Assembly (NCBI RefSeq): GCF_000382265.1
Contig: NZ_KB907980.1
Span: 124,001 to 188,000 of the forward strand
From: Yoonia vestfoldensis DSM 16212
Lineage (GTDB): Bacteria > Pseudomonadota > Alphaproteobacteria > Rhodobacterales > Rhodobacteraceae
DNA: 64,000 nucleotides
Direction of reading: 5' to 3'
The notes beneath the pieces were generated by a model that had not been told where the DNA came from, made no database searches, and saw only the letters and a program-made list of their open reading frames with translations. Position numbers and translations under genes: made by a program. Shown piece by piece: positions 20,385 to 29,704 of the stretch (within the stretch, counting starts at the first letter, position 1; each line of letters starts with the position of its first letter).

Positions 20385-20986
20385 GCTGCCGTCCTTTGCT
20401 GATGTTGCGCCGCTGTCAGGTGATAGCGCGGTGAAATGAATTCCTCGGCCCGTGTGATCCAGCCGCCTTTGCCGCCATCACGCCTGCGGGCGTATTTCCG
20501 GCTGGCGGGGCGGCGGTCGGCAAGGTCGTAGTAGTAATTGCGCCGCGCGACCCCGTAGGCATCGGCCAGATGGTCGGGGGCAGCCGCGGCTGCGCGGGCG
20601 GCGGCGGCAATGGTTTGCGGACCGATCGCGCCGTCCACTTCGACAGGGATGCGCATATCGACGAGCAGCCTTTGCAGGATGCGCACGGCATGGGCACCGG
20701 CGTTGACATACATGTCGAACACGCTTGACCGGATCACCTGCGGCAGGCGGTCAATGCCGGGGCGCTCATAGTAATGTTCGACAAAGATCGCCACCGCCTG
20801 CGCGCGGTCAAGCTGCTGCACATCGGTGGCATCGACCGTGCCATCGCCGTTCAAATCCAGCCCGAGCCTGCGCATCGTATGGATCGTGACGCCATGTTTG
20901 GTGGCACCACCCGGATCATCGGGGTCATTCACATAGCCGCCTTCACGGGCGACGATTTCGGCGGCGATGTCGGTGATGCTTTGCAT
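20375..20986 (-). CDS. Holin-associated N-acetylmuramidase (GH108 endolysin, GTA type)
   Basis: 203 residues. The glycoside hydrolase 108 signature AREGGYVNDPDDPGGATKHG has catalytic Glu15. A peptidoglycan-binding-type C-terminal half includes EVDGAIGPQTIAAAARAA. No signal peptide is seen, so release would depend on the holin. Between the catalytic motif and the second half lies an EF-hand-like loop DLNGDGTVDATD (residues 44-55). In Rhodobacter capsulatus the equivalent endolysin/holin pair releases gene transfer agents. The start codon is only 45 bp after ccmE, and its ribosome site lies in a hairpin (20986-21014). Confidence 0.88.
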   Translation of the reverse strand: MQSITDIAAEIVAREGGYVNDPDDPGGATKHGVTIHTMRRLGLDLNGDGTVDATDVQQLDRAQAVAIFVEHYYERPGIDRLPQVIRSSVFDMYVNAGAHAVRILQRLLVDMRIPVEVDGAIGPQTIAAAARAAAAAPDHLADAYGVARRNYYYDLADRRPASRKYARRRDGGKGGWITRAEEFISPRYHLTAAQHQQRTAAWG

Positions 20987-21014
20987 GTCCTGCCCTCACT
21001 TGGGTGAGAGGACA
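20986..21014 (-). promoter_or_regulatory. Hairpin covering the endolysin ribosome-binding site
   Basis: In the minus-strand RNA: 5' arm UGUCCU-CUCAC (21014-21004), loop CCAA, 3' arm GUGAG-GGC-AGGACA (20999-20986). CTCAC/GTGAG and TGTCCT/AGGACA pair perfectly, with a 3-nt bulge GGC. The Shine-Dalgarno region and the A of the start codon are in the 3' arm. No U-tract follows, so it is not a simple terminator. Confidence 0.6.
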
Positions 21015-21030
21015 GGGTATCAATCCAAGG

Positions 21031-21498
21031 TTAAGGCGAGATGCGGGCACCGTTCGGGTCTACATACACGCCCTGCGCCTTCAGCGCGTCGAGCACTTCT
21101 GTCGGCATATAGGTTTCGTCATGTTTGGCAAGGATTTCAACGGCTTCGAACCGGCCGTCGATCAGGTTGCCTTGGGCGACGACGCCTTCACCTTCGGAAA
21201 ACAGGTCAGGCAGGATGCCCGCATAGACGACAGGGATCGACGCGCCGCCATCTGTCACGGCAAAGGTGATTTCCTGCCCCTGCCCGCGCACCAAGGTGCC
21301 GCGTTCGACCAGTCCGCCCAGACGGAAGCGTTCGTTGGGTGTTGGCGGAGCCTCGGACACCTCGGACGGCGAGCGGAAGAACTGGAAACTGTCACCCGGC
21401 AGGAAATACAGCAACACAAGCACCAGCGCGACGCAGGCCCCCGCGATGGAAATCACCTGCACGCGGCGGCGTTTCTTGAGGCTTTTCAAACCGCTCAT
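21031..21498 (-). CDS. ccmE: Cytochrome c maturation protein CcmE (haem chaperone)
   Basis: 155 residues. Periplasmic, membrane-anchored OB-fold protein that binds haem covalently and passes it to CcmF. It has an N-terminal basic segment and one anchor helix (about residues 13-33). The haem-binding signature AKHDETYMP has His126 and Tyr130. It overlaps argC by 4 bp upstream. The next gene downstream is the endolysin rather than another ccm gene. Confidence 0.95.
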   Translation of the reverse strand: MSGLKSLKKRRRVQVISIAGACVALVLVLLYFLPGDSFQFFRSPSEVSEAPPTPNERFRLGGLVERGTLVRGQGQEITFAVTDGGASIPVVYAGILPDLFSEGEGVVAQGNLIDGRFEAVEILAKHDETYMPTEVLDALKAQGVYVDPNGARISP

Positions 21499-22523
21499 GG
21501 GAAAACCGGCACCAGCATCAGACCATCCGTTTCATTCAGACCCAGCATCAGGTTGGCGTTCTGCACGGCCTGCCCTGACGATCCCTTACATAGGTTGTCG
21601 AGGGTGGCCACGACAAGGGCGCGGCCCGAAATGCGGTCCGATGTCACACCGATATGACAGAAATTCGATCCCATCACATGGCCTGTGCCGGGACATTGGC
21701 CGAAAGGCAGGACATGAATGAACGGCTCGTCCGCATAGGCCGCTGTCAGCGCGGCATGGATCGCCTGCGCATCGCCGCGCAGATAGCAGCTGGCCAGAAT
21801 GCCCCGGCTGACCGGCACCAGATGCGGGGTGAACTGGATTTCGACCTTGCGTCCGGCCAGTGCGCTGAATTCCTGATCGAATTCCCCCAGATGCCGGTGC
21901 TTGCCGCCTTGGGAATAGCCAAGGACATCGCTGCTGCGTTCGGTGAACAGCATGTTTTCCTTCAGCGACCGCCCTGCCCCCGAAATCCCGTTTTTCAGAT
22001 CGCAGATGATGTCGTCTAGGTCGATCAGGCCGCCGCTGATCAACGGGCGCAGCGCGAATTGAACGGTGGCCGCGTTGCAGCCCGTGCCAGCGACCAGCCG
22101 CGCGGATTTGATAGCGTCGCGGTAAAACTCGGTCAGACCGTAGACGGCGGTTTTCTGCAATTCGGTCGCGACATGGGCGGCACCATACCATTTTTCATAG
22201 GCCGCAGGATCACGCAGCCGGAAATCGGCACCCAGATCGACGACTTTCACCGATTGGGGCAGATCGCGCACCAGCGCTTGCGACAAACCATGCGGCAAGG
22301 CGGCGAACACCAGATCAATGCCGGAAAAGTCGATATCCTCCATCTTCACCAGCACGGGCAGGTCCAGATGGCGCAGATGCGGGAACACGTCGGCCATCTG
22401 CTGGCCAGCCTTGCGGTCGGCAGACAGGGCCGCAATCCGCAGACGCGGATGGGTGGCGATCAGGCGGACAAGTTCGGCACCGGTATAACCGGACGCGCCC
22501 AGAATGGCGATATTGTAGGTCAT
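21495..22523 (-). CDS. argC: N-acetyl-gamma-glutamyl-phosphate reductase
   Basis: 342 residues. NADPH-dependent third step of arginine synthesis. It has the Rossmann start [17 protein letters not shown] and catalytic Cys149 in [11 protein letters not shown]. Length fits the long-type ArgC. It is 13 bp downstream of murI and overlaps ccmE by 4 bp, so it is part of a mixed minus-strand operon. Confidence 0.96.
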   Translation of the reverse strand: MTYNIAILGASGYTGAELVRLIATHPRLRIAALSADRKAGQQMADVFPHLRHLDLPVLVKMEDIDFSGIDLVFAALPHGLSQALVRDLPQSVKVVDLGADFRLRDPAAYEKWYGAAHVATELQKTAVYGLTEFYRDAIKSARLVAGTGCNAATVQFALRPLISGGLIDLDDIICDLKNGISGAGRSLKENMLFTERSSDVLGYSQGGKHRHLGEFDQEFSALAGRKVEIQFTPHLVPVSRGILASCYLRGDAQAIHAALTAAYADEPFIHVLPFGQCPGTGHVMGSNFCHIGVTSDRISGRALVVATLDNLCKGSSGQAVQNANLMLGLNETDGLMLVPVFP

Positions 22524-22536
22524 GGCGAACCTTTCC

Positions 22537-23349
22537 TCAGGCGGCTGTAAAGGTGATCTGGCGGCGCAGGAATTGCGTGGCGCGGGCCGACACGCGGGCC
22601 GGATCGCCCGTGGTCAGAAAGGCGCTGTCGCGGCCCGCGCCGATCATTTCGGGGCGGCGGGTCAGGTAATCGGCAAGGCTTTCGGCGACCAGATTGGCCT
22701 GGCTGAAGACCTTCACCTCTGGCCCCAGCGCGTCCTGAAATACCTTTTCCATCAGCGGATAATGCGTGCAGCCCAGCACGGCGGCGTCGGGCGTGGGCAT
22801 CTTGCGGCGCAAGGCATCGACATGGCTGCGCACCAATGCCTCGGCCAGGATCATGTCGCCATCCTCGATCGCATCGACGACACCGCCGCAGGCTTGCGCC
22901 TCGACATCGACTCCGATGGCGCGGAAGGCCAGTTCGCGCTGGAAAGCGCGGCTCGACACCGTAGCGGGGGTCGCGAACAGGGCGACATGTTTGACAGCGA
23001 CTTCGCGCGGGGGGGAATTGTCGCCCCATTGCCGTTCTGTCAGCGCCTCGATCAGCGGCACGAAGACGCCCAGCACGCGTTTGCCCTGTGGCACCCAGGC
23101 TTCCTGCATCCGGCGGAGCGCGGCGGCAGAGGCAGTATTGCAGGCCAGGATCACCAGATCGCAGCCCGCATCGAACAGGCGCTGCGTGGCGGCGGTGGTC
23201 AGGTTGTAGATATCGTCAGGCGTGCGCACGCCGTAAGGCGCATGGGCGCTGTCGCCCAGATACACCAGCGGCACATCCGGCAGTCGCGCGGCCACCGCGT
23301 CAAGCACCGTCAACCCACCCAGTCCGCTATCGAATATCCCTACGGCCAT
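22537..23349 (-). CDS. murI: Glutamate racemase
   Basis: 270 residues. Makes D-glutamate for peptidoglycan. The racemase cysteine pair is present: Cys70 in LACNTASAA and Cys194 in [20 protein letters not shown] starts the protein. ATG 23349 was chosen because AAGGTG precedes it by four bases; an in-frame ATG ten codons upstream gives an atypical extension. The start lies 23 bp inside the end of the upstream acyltransferase gene, implying coupling. Confidence 0.95.
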   Translation of the reverse strand: MAVGIFDSGLGGLTVLDAVAARLPDVPLVYLGDSAHAPYGVRTPDDIYNLTTAATQRLFDAGCDLVILACNTASAAALRRMQEAWVPQGKRVLGVFVPLIEALTERQWGDNSPPREVAVKHVALFATPATVSSRAFQRELAFRAIGVDVEAQACGGVVDAIEDGDMILAEALVRSHVDALRRKMPTPDAAVLGCTHYPLMEKVFQDALGPEVKVFSQANLVAESLADYLTRRPEMIGAGRDSAFLTTGDPARVSARATQFLRRQITFTAA

Positions 23350-24232
23350 CGCGCACCTTGTATCTGTCTTCGAATTCATGCCCGATCATGGTCGGATCGA
23401 GCGGATCGAGACTTAACTCATAGGTGGCTTTGCGCAGGAAATCCATGCATGCTTTGGTGTCTTTTTTCAGCCCCGCCAGCACATCGGCGGCGATAGGCTT
23501 GCCGATGACGACGCGCACGGGCTTGTTGATCCGCGCCTTGAATTCGCGGATCAAAAGACCCATCCGCAGGGTGTAATGCAAATGGCTGGCAAGCTGGAAC
23601 AGGCGGCTGTTGCGGCCTTCAAAGAAGATCGGGACGACGGTGGCGTCAGATTTGGCGATCATCTTGGCGGTGAAATTGCGCCAGCCGGGGTCCATCGGCT
23701 GCGAGAACGGCTTGGCGGATGTCGACACCGTCCCGCCCGGGAAAATCCCGATCGCCCCGCCTGCGCCCAGATAACGCACGGCCTCGGCCCGCGTGTCGAG
23801 GTTCAGCTTGGCGGCTTCCTTGGTTTCATCGAAAGAAATCGGCAGGATCACCTTTTCCAGATCGGGCGAGGCGCGGAAAATGCGATGCGCCAGCACCTTG
23901 AAATCGCCACCGCGCCGCTGCGACAGGATCAAGCCCATCATCAGCCCGTCCAGAATGCCATAAGGGTGGTTGGACACCACGATCAGCGGGCCACAGCTGG
24001 GAATATCGTCCAGCGATCCACCCGCGACCTGTAAATCAAGGCCGTAGCGCGCGGTCATCACCTGCCAGAAATCCGCACCCTGGGCCACGTCGCGGTCATA
24101 GCCGCGCGCCTTTTTGATCAGACGCAAGCGGCCCGTCGCGTTTTCCATCACGCGGATCAGCGCACGGCCCCCGCGTCCCTTGGCCGACGTGGCATAGGTG
24201 ATATCCCGCGCCACCTGCCGATCTTTGCGCAT
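23327..24232 (-). CDS. Lysophospholipid acyltransferase family protein (PlsC/haemolysin-like)
   Basis: 301 residues. The acyltransferase box reads [10 protein letters not shown]: His89 followed by Asp95, an H-X5-D spacing found in the putative haemolysin branch rather than the classical H-X4-[12 protein letters not shown] and [11 protein letters not shown] form the later acceptor-binding blocks. The likely role is acyl transfer to lysophospholipid or ornithine-lipid precursors at the inner membrane; the exact substrate is unknown. It heads the murI-argC-ccmE gene group. Confidence 0.8.
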   Translation of the reverse strand: MRKDRQVARDITYATSAKGRGGRALIRVMENATGRLRLIKKARGYDRDVAQGADFWQVMTARYGLDLQVAGGSLDDIPSCGPLIVVSNHPYGILDGLMMGLILSQRRGGDFKVLAHRIFRASPDLEKVILPISFDETKEAAKLNLDTRAEAVRYLGAGGAIGIFPGGTVSTSAKPFSQPMDPGWRNFTAKMIAKSDATVVPIFFEGRNSRLFQLASHLHYTLRMGLLIREFKARINKPVRVVIGKPIAADVLAGLKKDTKACMDFLRKATYELSLDPLDPTMIGHEFEDRYKVRDGRRDIR

Positions 24233-24313
24233 CGCTTACCCCTGCACCAAATCCACGCGGGTCTTTAGCAGGGTGATGCAAAGTTTACATGACAAAGCGT
24301 TGCGCCTGCACAA

Positions 24314-27300
24314 TCACTCTGCCGCCTGCTGCATCGGTGCCGCACACAGGCTGGCAAGCAGTTCCTCGCGCCGTTTTGCGGCCTTGCGGGCATTCGCGTC
24401 CTTGACGGGGCCAAACCCGCGAATGTCGAGCGGCAGGCGCGCCAAGGCCACGGCAGCGTCACGTGTATCGGGGCGCAGGATGCGCAGCACTTCGGCCATA
24501 TCTGTCTCGTATTGCGCGATCAGCGCGCGCTCCATCCGCCGTTCGGGGTTGCGGCCAAAGGGGTCGAACACCGTGCCGCGCAGGAATTTGAACCGCGCCA
24601 GTTTCGGAAAAGCACCACCCATCCGCGCGCCGAATTCCCGTTTCATGGGCCGCCCGTCGCTGCCGGTTTTGGAAATGATCGGCGGCGCCAGATGATAGGT
24701 CAGCTTCAGCTCGCCATCAAACTCGGCGGCGGCCTTGGCGCGGGTCTGGGTCAATAGGCGCGCCACCTCGTATTCATCCTTATAGGACAAGAGCTTGTGA
24801 TACCCCAGTGCGACCGCTTCGCGCAAAGGCTGATCCTGAAACTGGTCGACGAATTTGCGATAGCGTTTCGCCAGACGTGCGCCTTGATAGGCGGTCAGGT
24901 GATCCATGCGAAAGGCGATCTTGTCCTCCAGCGTCTGCGGGAAGGCCACCACATTCGGCGCAAGGATCGCCGCCGCATCCGCCGGATGCAGATAGGCCCA
25001 GCGGCCCAGCTCAAACGCGCGGATATTGCGGTTGATCGCAGCGCCGTTCAACTCGATCGCCCCAAGGATCGCCTCATAGCTCAGTGGGATCGCGCCCATC
25101 TGCCAGACCGCGCCAAAGATCATCATGTTGGAATAGATGCTGTCACCCAGCAGCGCCTTGGCAAGATCAGAGGCATCGAACAGGGTGACGCCATCGCCCA
25201 ACCGCGCCTGCAGCGACAGGCGCAACGCGTCGGCAGGCAGTTTGAATTCGGTGTTGCGGGTGAAATCGCCGGTGATGATCTCGTGGCTGTTGACGACACC
25301 GCGCGTGCGGCCCGTCTTCATCAGGCCGAGCGTCTTGGCCCCCGCCGACACCACCAGATCGCCGCCGATCAGCGTGTCGCATTCGCCGGTGGCGACACGG
25401 ATCGCGCTGATATCGCGCGGGTTTTCGGCGATGCGGCAATGGATATGCACAGCCCCGCCTTTTTGGGCGAGCCCCGCCATTTCCATCATGCCCGCGCCTT
25501 TGCCGTCAATATGGGCGGCCATCGCAATGACCGCGCCGATGGTCACAACGCCCGTGCCCCCCACGCCGGTGATGACAGTGTTATGCGTGCCGTGGATGGT
25601 GGGCAGCACAGGGTCCGGCATGTCGGGCAGATCGACGGCGGCGGTCGCTTCCTTGCGGATTTTTGCGCCTTCGATGGTGACGAAAGACGGGCAGAACCCT
25701 TTGACGCAAGAAAAATCCTTATTGCAGGACGATTGGTCAATCGCGCGCTTGCGCCCCAGTTCGGTTTCCACAGGAACGATGCTGACGCAGTTGGATTGCA
25801 CGCCGCAATCGCCGCAGCCTTCACAAATGTCGGTGTTGATGAAGACGCGCTTGTCGGGGTCGGGGAATTGCCCGCGCTTGCGGCGACGGCGCTTTTCGGC
25901 GGCACAGGTCTGAACGTAAACGATGGCCGACACGCCTTTGTATTTACTGAATTTCTCTTGAACAGCTTGGAAATCGGCGCGTTCGTTGATGTCCAGTCCT
26001 TTGGGGAAAACCGACAGGTCCAATTCCTCTTTCGCGTCATGGACGAGTGCGATGTTGCGCACCCCCATCGCCTGCAATTCGCGGCAGATCTGGTCGGCGG
26101 TCAGCCCGCCATCGTTGCCCTGCCCGCCGGTCATGGCGACCGCGTCGTTATACAGGATCTTGTAGGTGATGTTCGTTCCTGCCATCAGCGCGAACCGGAT
26201 CGCCTGCACGCCCGAATGGTTGTAGGTGCCGTCGCCAAGGTTCTGGAACACATGGTCGCGGGTGGAAAATGGCGCCTCACCGACCCAATTGGCACCCTCG
26301 CCGCCCATCTGGGTGAAGCCGACGGTGTTGCGGTCCATCCATTGCACCATGTAGTGACAGCCGATGCCCGCATAGGCCCGACTGCCTTCGGGCACCTTGG
26401 TCGATGAATTATGCGGGCAGCCCGAACAGAAATAGGGCAGACGCGCCGCCAGTTCCGGCGCATTGTCGGCGCGCCGGGCCTCGGCCAGGGCGGCCATGCC
26501 TGCGCTGATCCCATCCGATCCACAGCCTTCCTCGATCAAAATCCCGCCGATCTTTTCGGCGATCCAGATCGGGTCGAGCGCGGCACGCGTCGGGAAAATC
26601 TCCTCGCGGCGCCCTTCGGAATGTTCGTCGCCCTTGTGCCAGCCGTAGACGCGGGTGCGGGTATCGTCGAACAAGGCCTCTTTGACCTGCACTTCGATCA
26701 GCTTGCGCTTTTCCTCGACCACGATGACCAGATCAAGACCCGCCGCCCATTCATGGAACGACGCCATATCGAGAGGCCAGACCTGCCCGATCTTGTAGGT
26801 GGTGATGCCAAGGCGCTCGGCGTCGCCTTCGGTGATATTCAGCAGTGCCAATGCGTGTTGCAGATCAAGCCAGTTCTTGCCCGCCGCGACAAAGCCGATG
26901 CGCGCGCCAGCCTTGCCCCATTTGCGCTGGTCCATCCGGTTGGCGCGGCTGAACGCCTCGGCGGCGAAGCGTTTGTAGTCGATCATCCGCGCTTCTTGCA
27001 GTTGCGGGGTGTCGACCAGACGGATATTCAACCCGCCTTCGGGCAGGGCCATGTCAGGAATGACGAAATCGGCGCGGAACGGATCGGCATCGACTACGGA
27101 TGTGACCTCGATCGTGTCCTTCATCGTCTTGAGCCCGACCCAGACGCCTGCATAACGCGACAAGGCCCAAGCATAAAGGCCGTAATCCAGGATTTCCTGC
27201 ACGCCCGCAGGTGAGACGATCGGCATATAGGCATCAACCATCGCCCAGTCGGACTGGTGCAAGGTGGTAGAGCTTTCGCCGGTATGGTCATCGCCCATCG

Positions 27301-27727
27301 CCATGATGACACCGCCATGGGGGCTGGTGCCCGCCATATTGGCGTGGCGCATCACATCGCCGGACCGGTCCACGCCAGGGCCTTTGCCGTACCAAAGACC
27401 GAACACACCGTCATATTTGCCTTCGCCGCGCAGTTCTGCCTGCTGGCTGCCCCATAGGGCCGTCGCGGCCAGATCTTCGTTCAGACCCGGCTGGAACGTG
27501 ATATCGGCTGGTTCCAACACCGATTTCGCCTTGCTCATCTGCATATCGACCGCACCCAGCGGCGATCCGCGATATCCGGTCACATAGCCCGCCGTATTCA
27601 GCCCGGCCCGCGCATCACGCGCCTTTTGCATCAGCATCAGACGGACCAGCGCTTGGGTCCCGTTCAGCAGGACGGGCGACTTTTCCAGATCGTATCTGTC
27701 GTTGAGTGTGATTTCATGGCGGCTCAT
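24314..27727 (-). CDS. Indolepyruvate:ferredoxin oxidoreductase, fused alpha-beta form
   Basis: 1137 residues. Thiamine-diphosphate and Fe-S enzyme that oxidatively decarboxylates aryl-2-oxo acids to acyl-CoA with ferredoxin. The N-terminal half is the TPP-binding IorA-like part (GYRGSPLGAVDMQM; GGQGNDGGLTADQICREL). A cysteine-rich Fe-S segment (CEGCGDCGVQSNC, then CNKDFSCVKGFCPSF) lies near residues 630-690. The gamma-type IorB-like domain (VITGVGGTGVVTIGAVIAMA) follows. ATG 27727 has GGAGGG upstream. It diverges from a LysR regulator, with a palindrome between them. It probably serves aromatic amino acid catabolism. Confidence 0.92.
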   Translation of the reverse strand: MSRHEITLNDRYDLEKSPVLLNGTQALVRLMLMQKARDARAGLNTAGYVTGYRGSPLGAVDMQMSKAKSVLEPADITFQPGLNEDLAATALWGSQQAELRGEGKYDGVFGLWYGKGPGVDRSGDVMRHANMAGTSPHGGVIMAMGDDHTGESSTTLHQSDWAMVDAYMPIVSPAGVQEILDYGLYAWALSRYAGVWVGLKTMKDTIEVTSVVDADPFRADFVIPDMALPEGGLNIRLVDTPQLQEARMIDYKRFAAEAFSRANRMDQRKWGKAGARIGFVAAGKNWLDLQHALALLNITEGDAERLGITTYKIGQVWPLDMASFHEWAAGLDLVIVVEEKRKLIEVQVKEALFDDTRTRVYGWHKGDEHSEGRREEIFPTRAALDPIWIAEKIGGILIEEGCGSDGISAGMAALAEARRADNAPELAARLPYFCSGCPHNSSTKVPEGSRAYAGIGCHYMVQWMDRNTVGFTQMGGEGANWVGEAPFSTRDHVFQNLGDGTYNHSGVQAIRFALMAGTNITYKILYNDAVAMTGGQGNDGGLTADQICRELQAMGVRNIALVHDAKEELDLSVFPKGLDINERADFQAVQEKFSKYKGVSAIVYVQTCAAEKRRRRKRGQFPDPDKRVFINTDICEGCGDCGVQSNCVSIVPVETELGRKRAIDQSSCNKDFSCVKGFCPSFVTIEGAKIRKEATAAVDLPDMPDPVLPTIHGTHNTVITGVGGTGVVTIGAVIAMAAHIDGKGAGMMEMAGLAQKGGAVHIHCRIAENPRDISAIRVATGECDTLIGGDLVVSAGAKTLGLMKTGRTRGVVNSHEIITGDFTRNTEFKLPADALRLSLQARLGDGVTLFDASDLAKALLGDSIYSNMMIFGAVWQMGAIPLSYEAILGAIELNGAAINRNIRAFELGRWAYLHPADAAAILAPNVVAFPQTLEDKIAFRMDHLTAYQGARLAKRYRKFVDQFQDQPLREAVALGYHKLLSYKDEYEVARLLTQTRAKAAAEFDGELKLTYHLAPPIISKTGSDGRPMKREFGARMGGAFPKLARFKFLRGTVFDPFGRNPERRMERALIAQYETDMAEVLRILRPDTRDAAVALARLPLDIRGFGPVKDANARKAAKRREELLASLCAAPMQQAAE

Positions 27728-27760
27728 CTGACACCCTCCCAAGCGCTTGCAGGATCATTA

Positions 27761-27781
27761 TAGGTCAAACTTGCTGACCTA
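27761..27781. promoter_or_regulatory. Palindrome between iorAB and lysR (candidate operator)
   Basis: Perfect 7-bp inverted repeat TAGGTCA (27761-27767), 7-bp spacer, TGACCTA (27775-27781). Its near edge lies 33 bp upstream of the iorAB start and its far edge 99 bp upstream of the divergent lysR. This is where an operator overlapping the iorAB promoter would lie. The binding protein is not known; the adjacent LysR is the simplest candidate. Confidence 0.5.
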
Positions 27782-27880
27782 CAAAGAACAAAATACCGCA
27801 CAAGAAAGTTTGCAACCTTTTGCTGCAATAGCGTAATGAAGGATAAATGTGAGCGTTAACAACAGCACTGAAAGCGCGGA

Positions 27881-28786
27881 ATGGACTGGGATAAGCTACG
27901 AATCTTTCACGCGGTCGCTGACGCGGGGTCGCTGACGCATGCGGGTGACACGCTCCATCTGTCGCAATCGGCCGTGAGTCGCCAGATCCGCGCCTTGGAA
28001 GAGGCGCTGAACACCACCCTGTTCCACCGCCATGCACGCGGGCTGATTCTGACCGAACAGGGCGAATTGCTGTTCGATGCGACCAAGTCGATGAACAAGC
28101 GGCTTGAAACCGCCTCTGCCCGCATCCGCGACAGCGAAGAAGAGGTATTCGGCGATCTGCGCGTCACGACGACCACGGGTTTTGGCACGCTCTGGCTTGC
28201 GCCGCGCTTGCCCAAGCTGTTCGAGACCTATCCCGATCTGAAAATCGACCTGATGCTGGAGGAACGCGTGCTCGACCTGCCCATGCGCGAGGCCGATGTC
28301 GCGATCCGCATGAAGGAACCCTCGCAGGCCGACCTGATCCGCAAGCGCCTGATGTCGGTAAGGATGCGGCTTTATGCATCGCCGTCATATCTGGAAATGA
28401 ACGGCACGCCGGAAGCGCTGGCTGATCTGTCCGATCACCGGCTGGTCTGCCAAAGCCTGAATTCGATCCAGGTCTCGGCGGGCGCGACGCTGGTCCAGCA
28501 TCTGCTGACCAGCGATGTGCAGCATCTGTTCACCGTCAATAACTACTTTGGCGTGCTACAGGGTGTGCTGAACAATATCGGCATCGGCGTGCTGCCCGAT
28601 TATGTGATCGAGGATTTTCCCGACCTCGTCCGGGTCCTGCCCGAACTCGAAAGCGGTGAAGTGCCCGTATTCTTGGCCTATCCCGAAGAGTTGCGGCAGT
28701 CCAAACGGATCGCCGCATTCCGCGATTTTGTCCAGGAAGAGATTTTCGCCCATAGGCGCAAGATTCGCGAAACCGTGCCGCAATAG
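27881..28786 (+). CDS. LysR family transcriptional regulator
   Basis: 301 residues. An N-terminal winged helix-turn-helix (SLTHAGDTLHLSQSAVSRQI, residues 17-36) is followed by a two-subdomain effector-binding region. The divergent position to the indolepyruvate oxidoreductase gene and the palindrome between them suggest control of that gene, in the usual LysR manner. The effector cannot be named. The 279 bp after it carry no recognisable gene. Confidence 0.9.
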   Translation: MDWDKLRIFHAVADAGSLTHAGDTLHLSQSAVSRQIRALEEALNTTLFHRHARGLILTEQGELLFDATKSMNKRLETASARIRDSEEEVFGDLRVTTTTGFGTLWLAPRLPKLFETYPDLKIDLMLEERVLDLPMREADVAIRMKEPSQADLIRKRLMSVRMRLYASPSYLEMNGTPEALADLSDHRLVCQSLNSIQVSAGATLVQHLLTSDVQHLFTVNNYFGVLQGVLNNIGIGVLPDYVIEDFPDLVRVLPELESGEVPVFLAYPEELRQSKRIAAFRDFVQEEIFAHRRKIRETVPQ

Positions 28787-29065
28787 GCGCGGACCAGGCC
28801 GACGATCTGTCCCGTCTCCGAAAAGTTTGAATCAATTTCAGCAAAGCTGCGCCTTCCGGTTGCTGCGGCCCGTCAGTATTTTCATTGAATCTCAACTATT
28901 TGATGAGGTGCAGATCGCGGCGCATCTGCCCAATTGCGCGGTCGTGCTGCCCCCAACATGTTTACCAATGCCTTAAGCAAGGTATCGCCGCGCCGCGTAA
29001 CGGCCCCTATGACAACATCCGTGATGGCCTTCGGGTCATTGAGTGATGAGTTGCAGGTGTTAACG

Positions 29066-29560
29066 ATGATGATGTTAAAGATAGCCGTCATGGCCATGGC
29101 CATGACTTTCGGAACTGTTGTGCAGGCCTATGATCTGATCCCCGACCGGATCACCATTCCATTGGCGACCAACCATATCAACAGCGAGGCCAGAGACCGT
29201 CTGAACGAAAACAACCCCGGTCTTGCGCTGACCTGGGACGCGGCCTTGGCGGATGTCACCATCGGGGTCGTGCGCAACAGCTTTTCCGACCCCGCCCCTT
29301 TCGTCACCCTGTCTCGCGACTTGTGGCGCGGCGACACATGCAGTGCCGCGGGCTTTTTCGGCACGGCCCATTACCCGTCGCTTGCGAACCGGACCAGCTA
29401 TGACGTCAATGGCTGGATCCCGGTCGGCGGGCTGCATCTGGAATGCGGACCGGGTTTTGTACAGGTCATGCCGGGCAGCAGCATCATGGACAAAGCCCCC
29501 GGCAAAGGCCATGCCAACGCCATTCTGGTCGTGGGGCTGACCTTCGACCTTGGCAAGTGA
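29066..29560 (+). CDS. Secreted protein of unknown function, possibly outer-membrane barrel
   Basis: 164 residues from ATG 29066 (two more ATG codons follow at once). A signal peptide is clear: MMMLKIAVMAMAMTFGTVVQA. The mature part has short hydrophobic alternating stretches and the blocks NENNPGLALTW and VTIGVVRNSFSDPAPFVTL. This layout recalls small lipid-A-modifying or phage-encoded barrel proteins carrying an NPGLG/RNS pattern; that resemblance is from memory and weak. Two cysteines (CSAAGFF, LECGPGF) could form a disulfide. Family not recognised with certainty. Confidence 0.65.
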   Translation: MMMLKIAVMAMAMTFGTVVQAYDLIPDRITIPLATNHINSEARDRLNENNPGLALTWDAALADVTIGVVRNSFSDPAPFVTLSRDLWRGDTCSAAGFFGTAHYPSLANRTSYDVNGWIPVGGLHLECGPGFVQVMPGSSIMDKAPGKGHANAILVVGLTFDLGK

Positions 29561-29617
29561 CAACGAGCCATGCGTGCAACACATAGCGGGAATGCACCAC
29601 CATCAGGAGATTTTTTC

Positions 29618-29671
29618 TTGATTGGTCAAAAAACGCGCCCTATCTGTTCATCCGAGGGCGATGATGCGTAA
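29618..29671 (+). CDS. Possible 17-residue ORF with strong ribosome site
   Basis: TTG start, seven bases after AGGAGA (29605-29610). It encodes MIGQKTRPICSSEGDDA and stops within the first of two hairpins (29654-29686). It is too short to test by homology. It could be a leader peptide, a microprotein, or chance. It lies 57 bp after the secreted-protein gene. Confidence 0.3.
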   Translation: MIGQKTRPICSSEGDDA

Positions 29672-29686
29672 TTGCTCATCACCCTC
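29654..29686 (+). other. Hairpin preceding the terminator
   Basis: GAGGGCGATGA (29654-29664) pairs with TCATCACCCTC (29676-29686) with one C/A mismatch in 11 positions. With the terminator at 29705 it forms a two-hairpin 3' end, the layout of a small RNA or a structured mRNA tail. Confidence 0.45.
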
Positions 29687-29704
29687 ACCTCCCTGTTGGA
29701 CTTC

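Noticed and set aside
21009..21040. CtrA-type TTAA-N7-TTAA site upstream of the lysis cassette
   Set aside because: Only one TTAA half is present; the required second half at 7-bp spacing is missing.
29592..29621. ATG with three His codons, a possible histidine leader peptide
   Set aside because: No ribosome site, only nine codons, and no histidine gene downstream.
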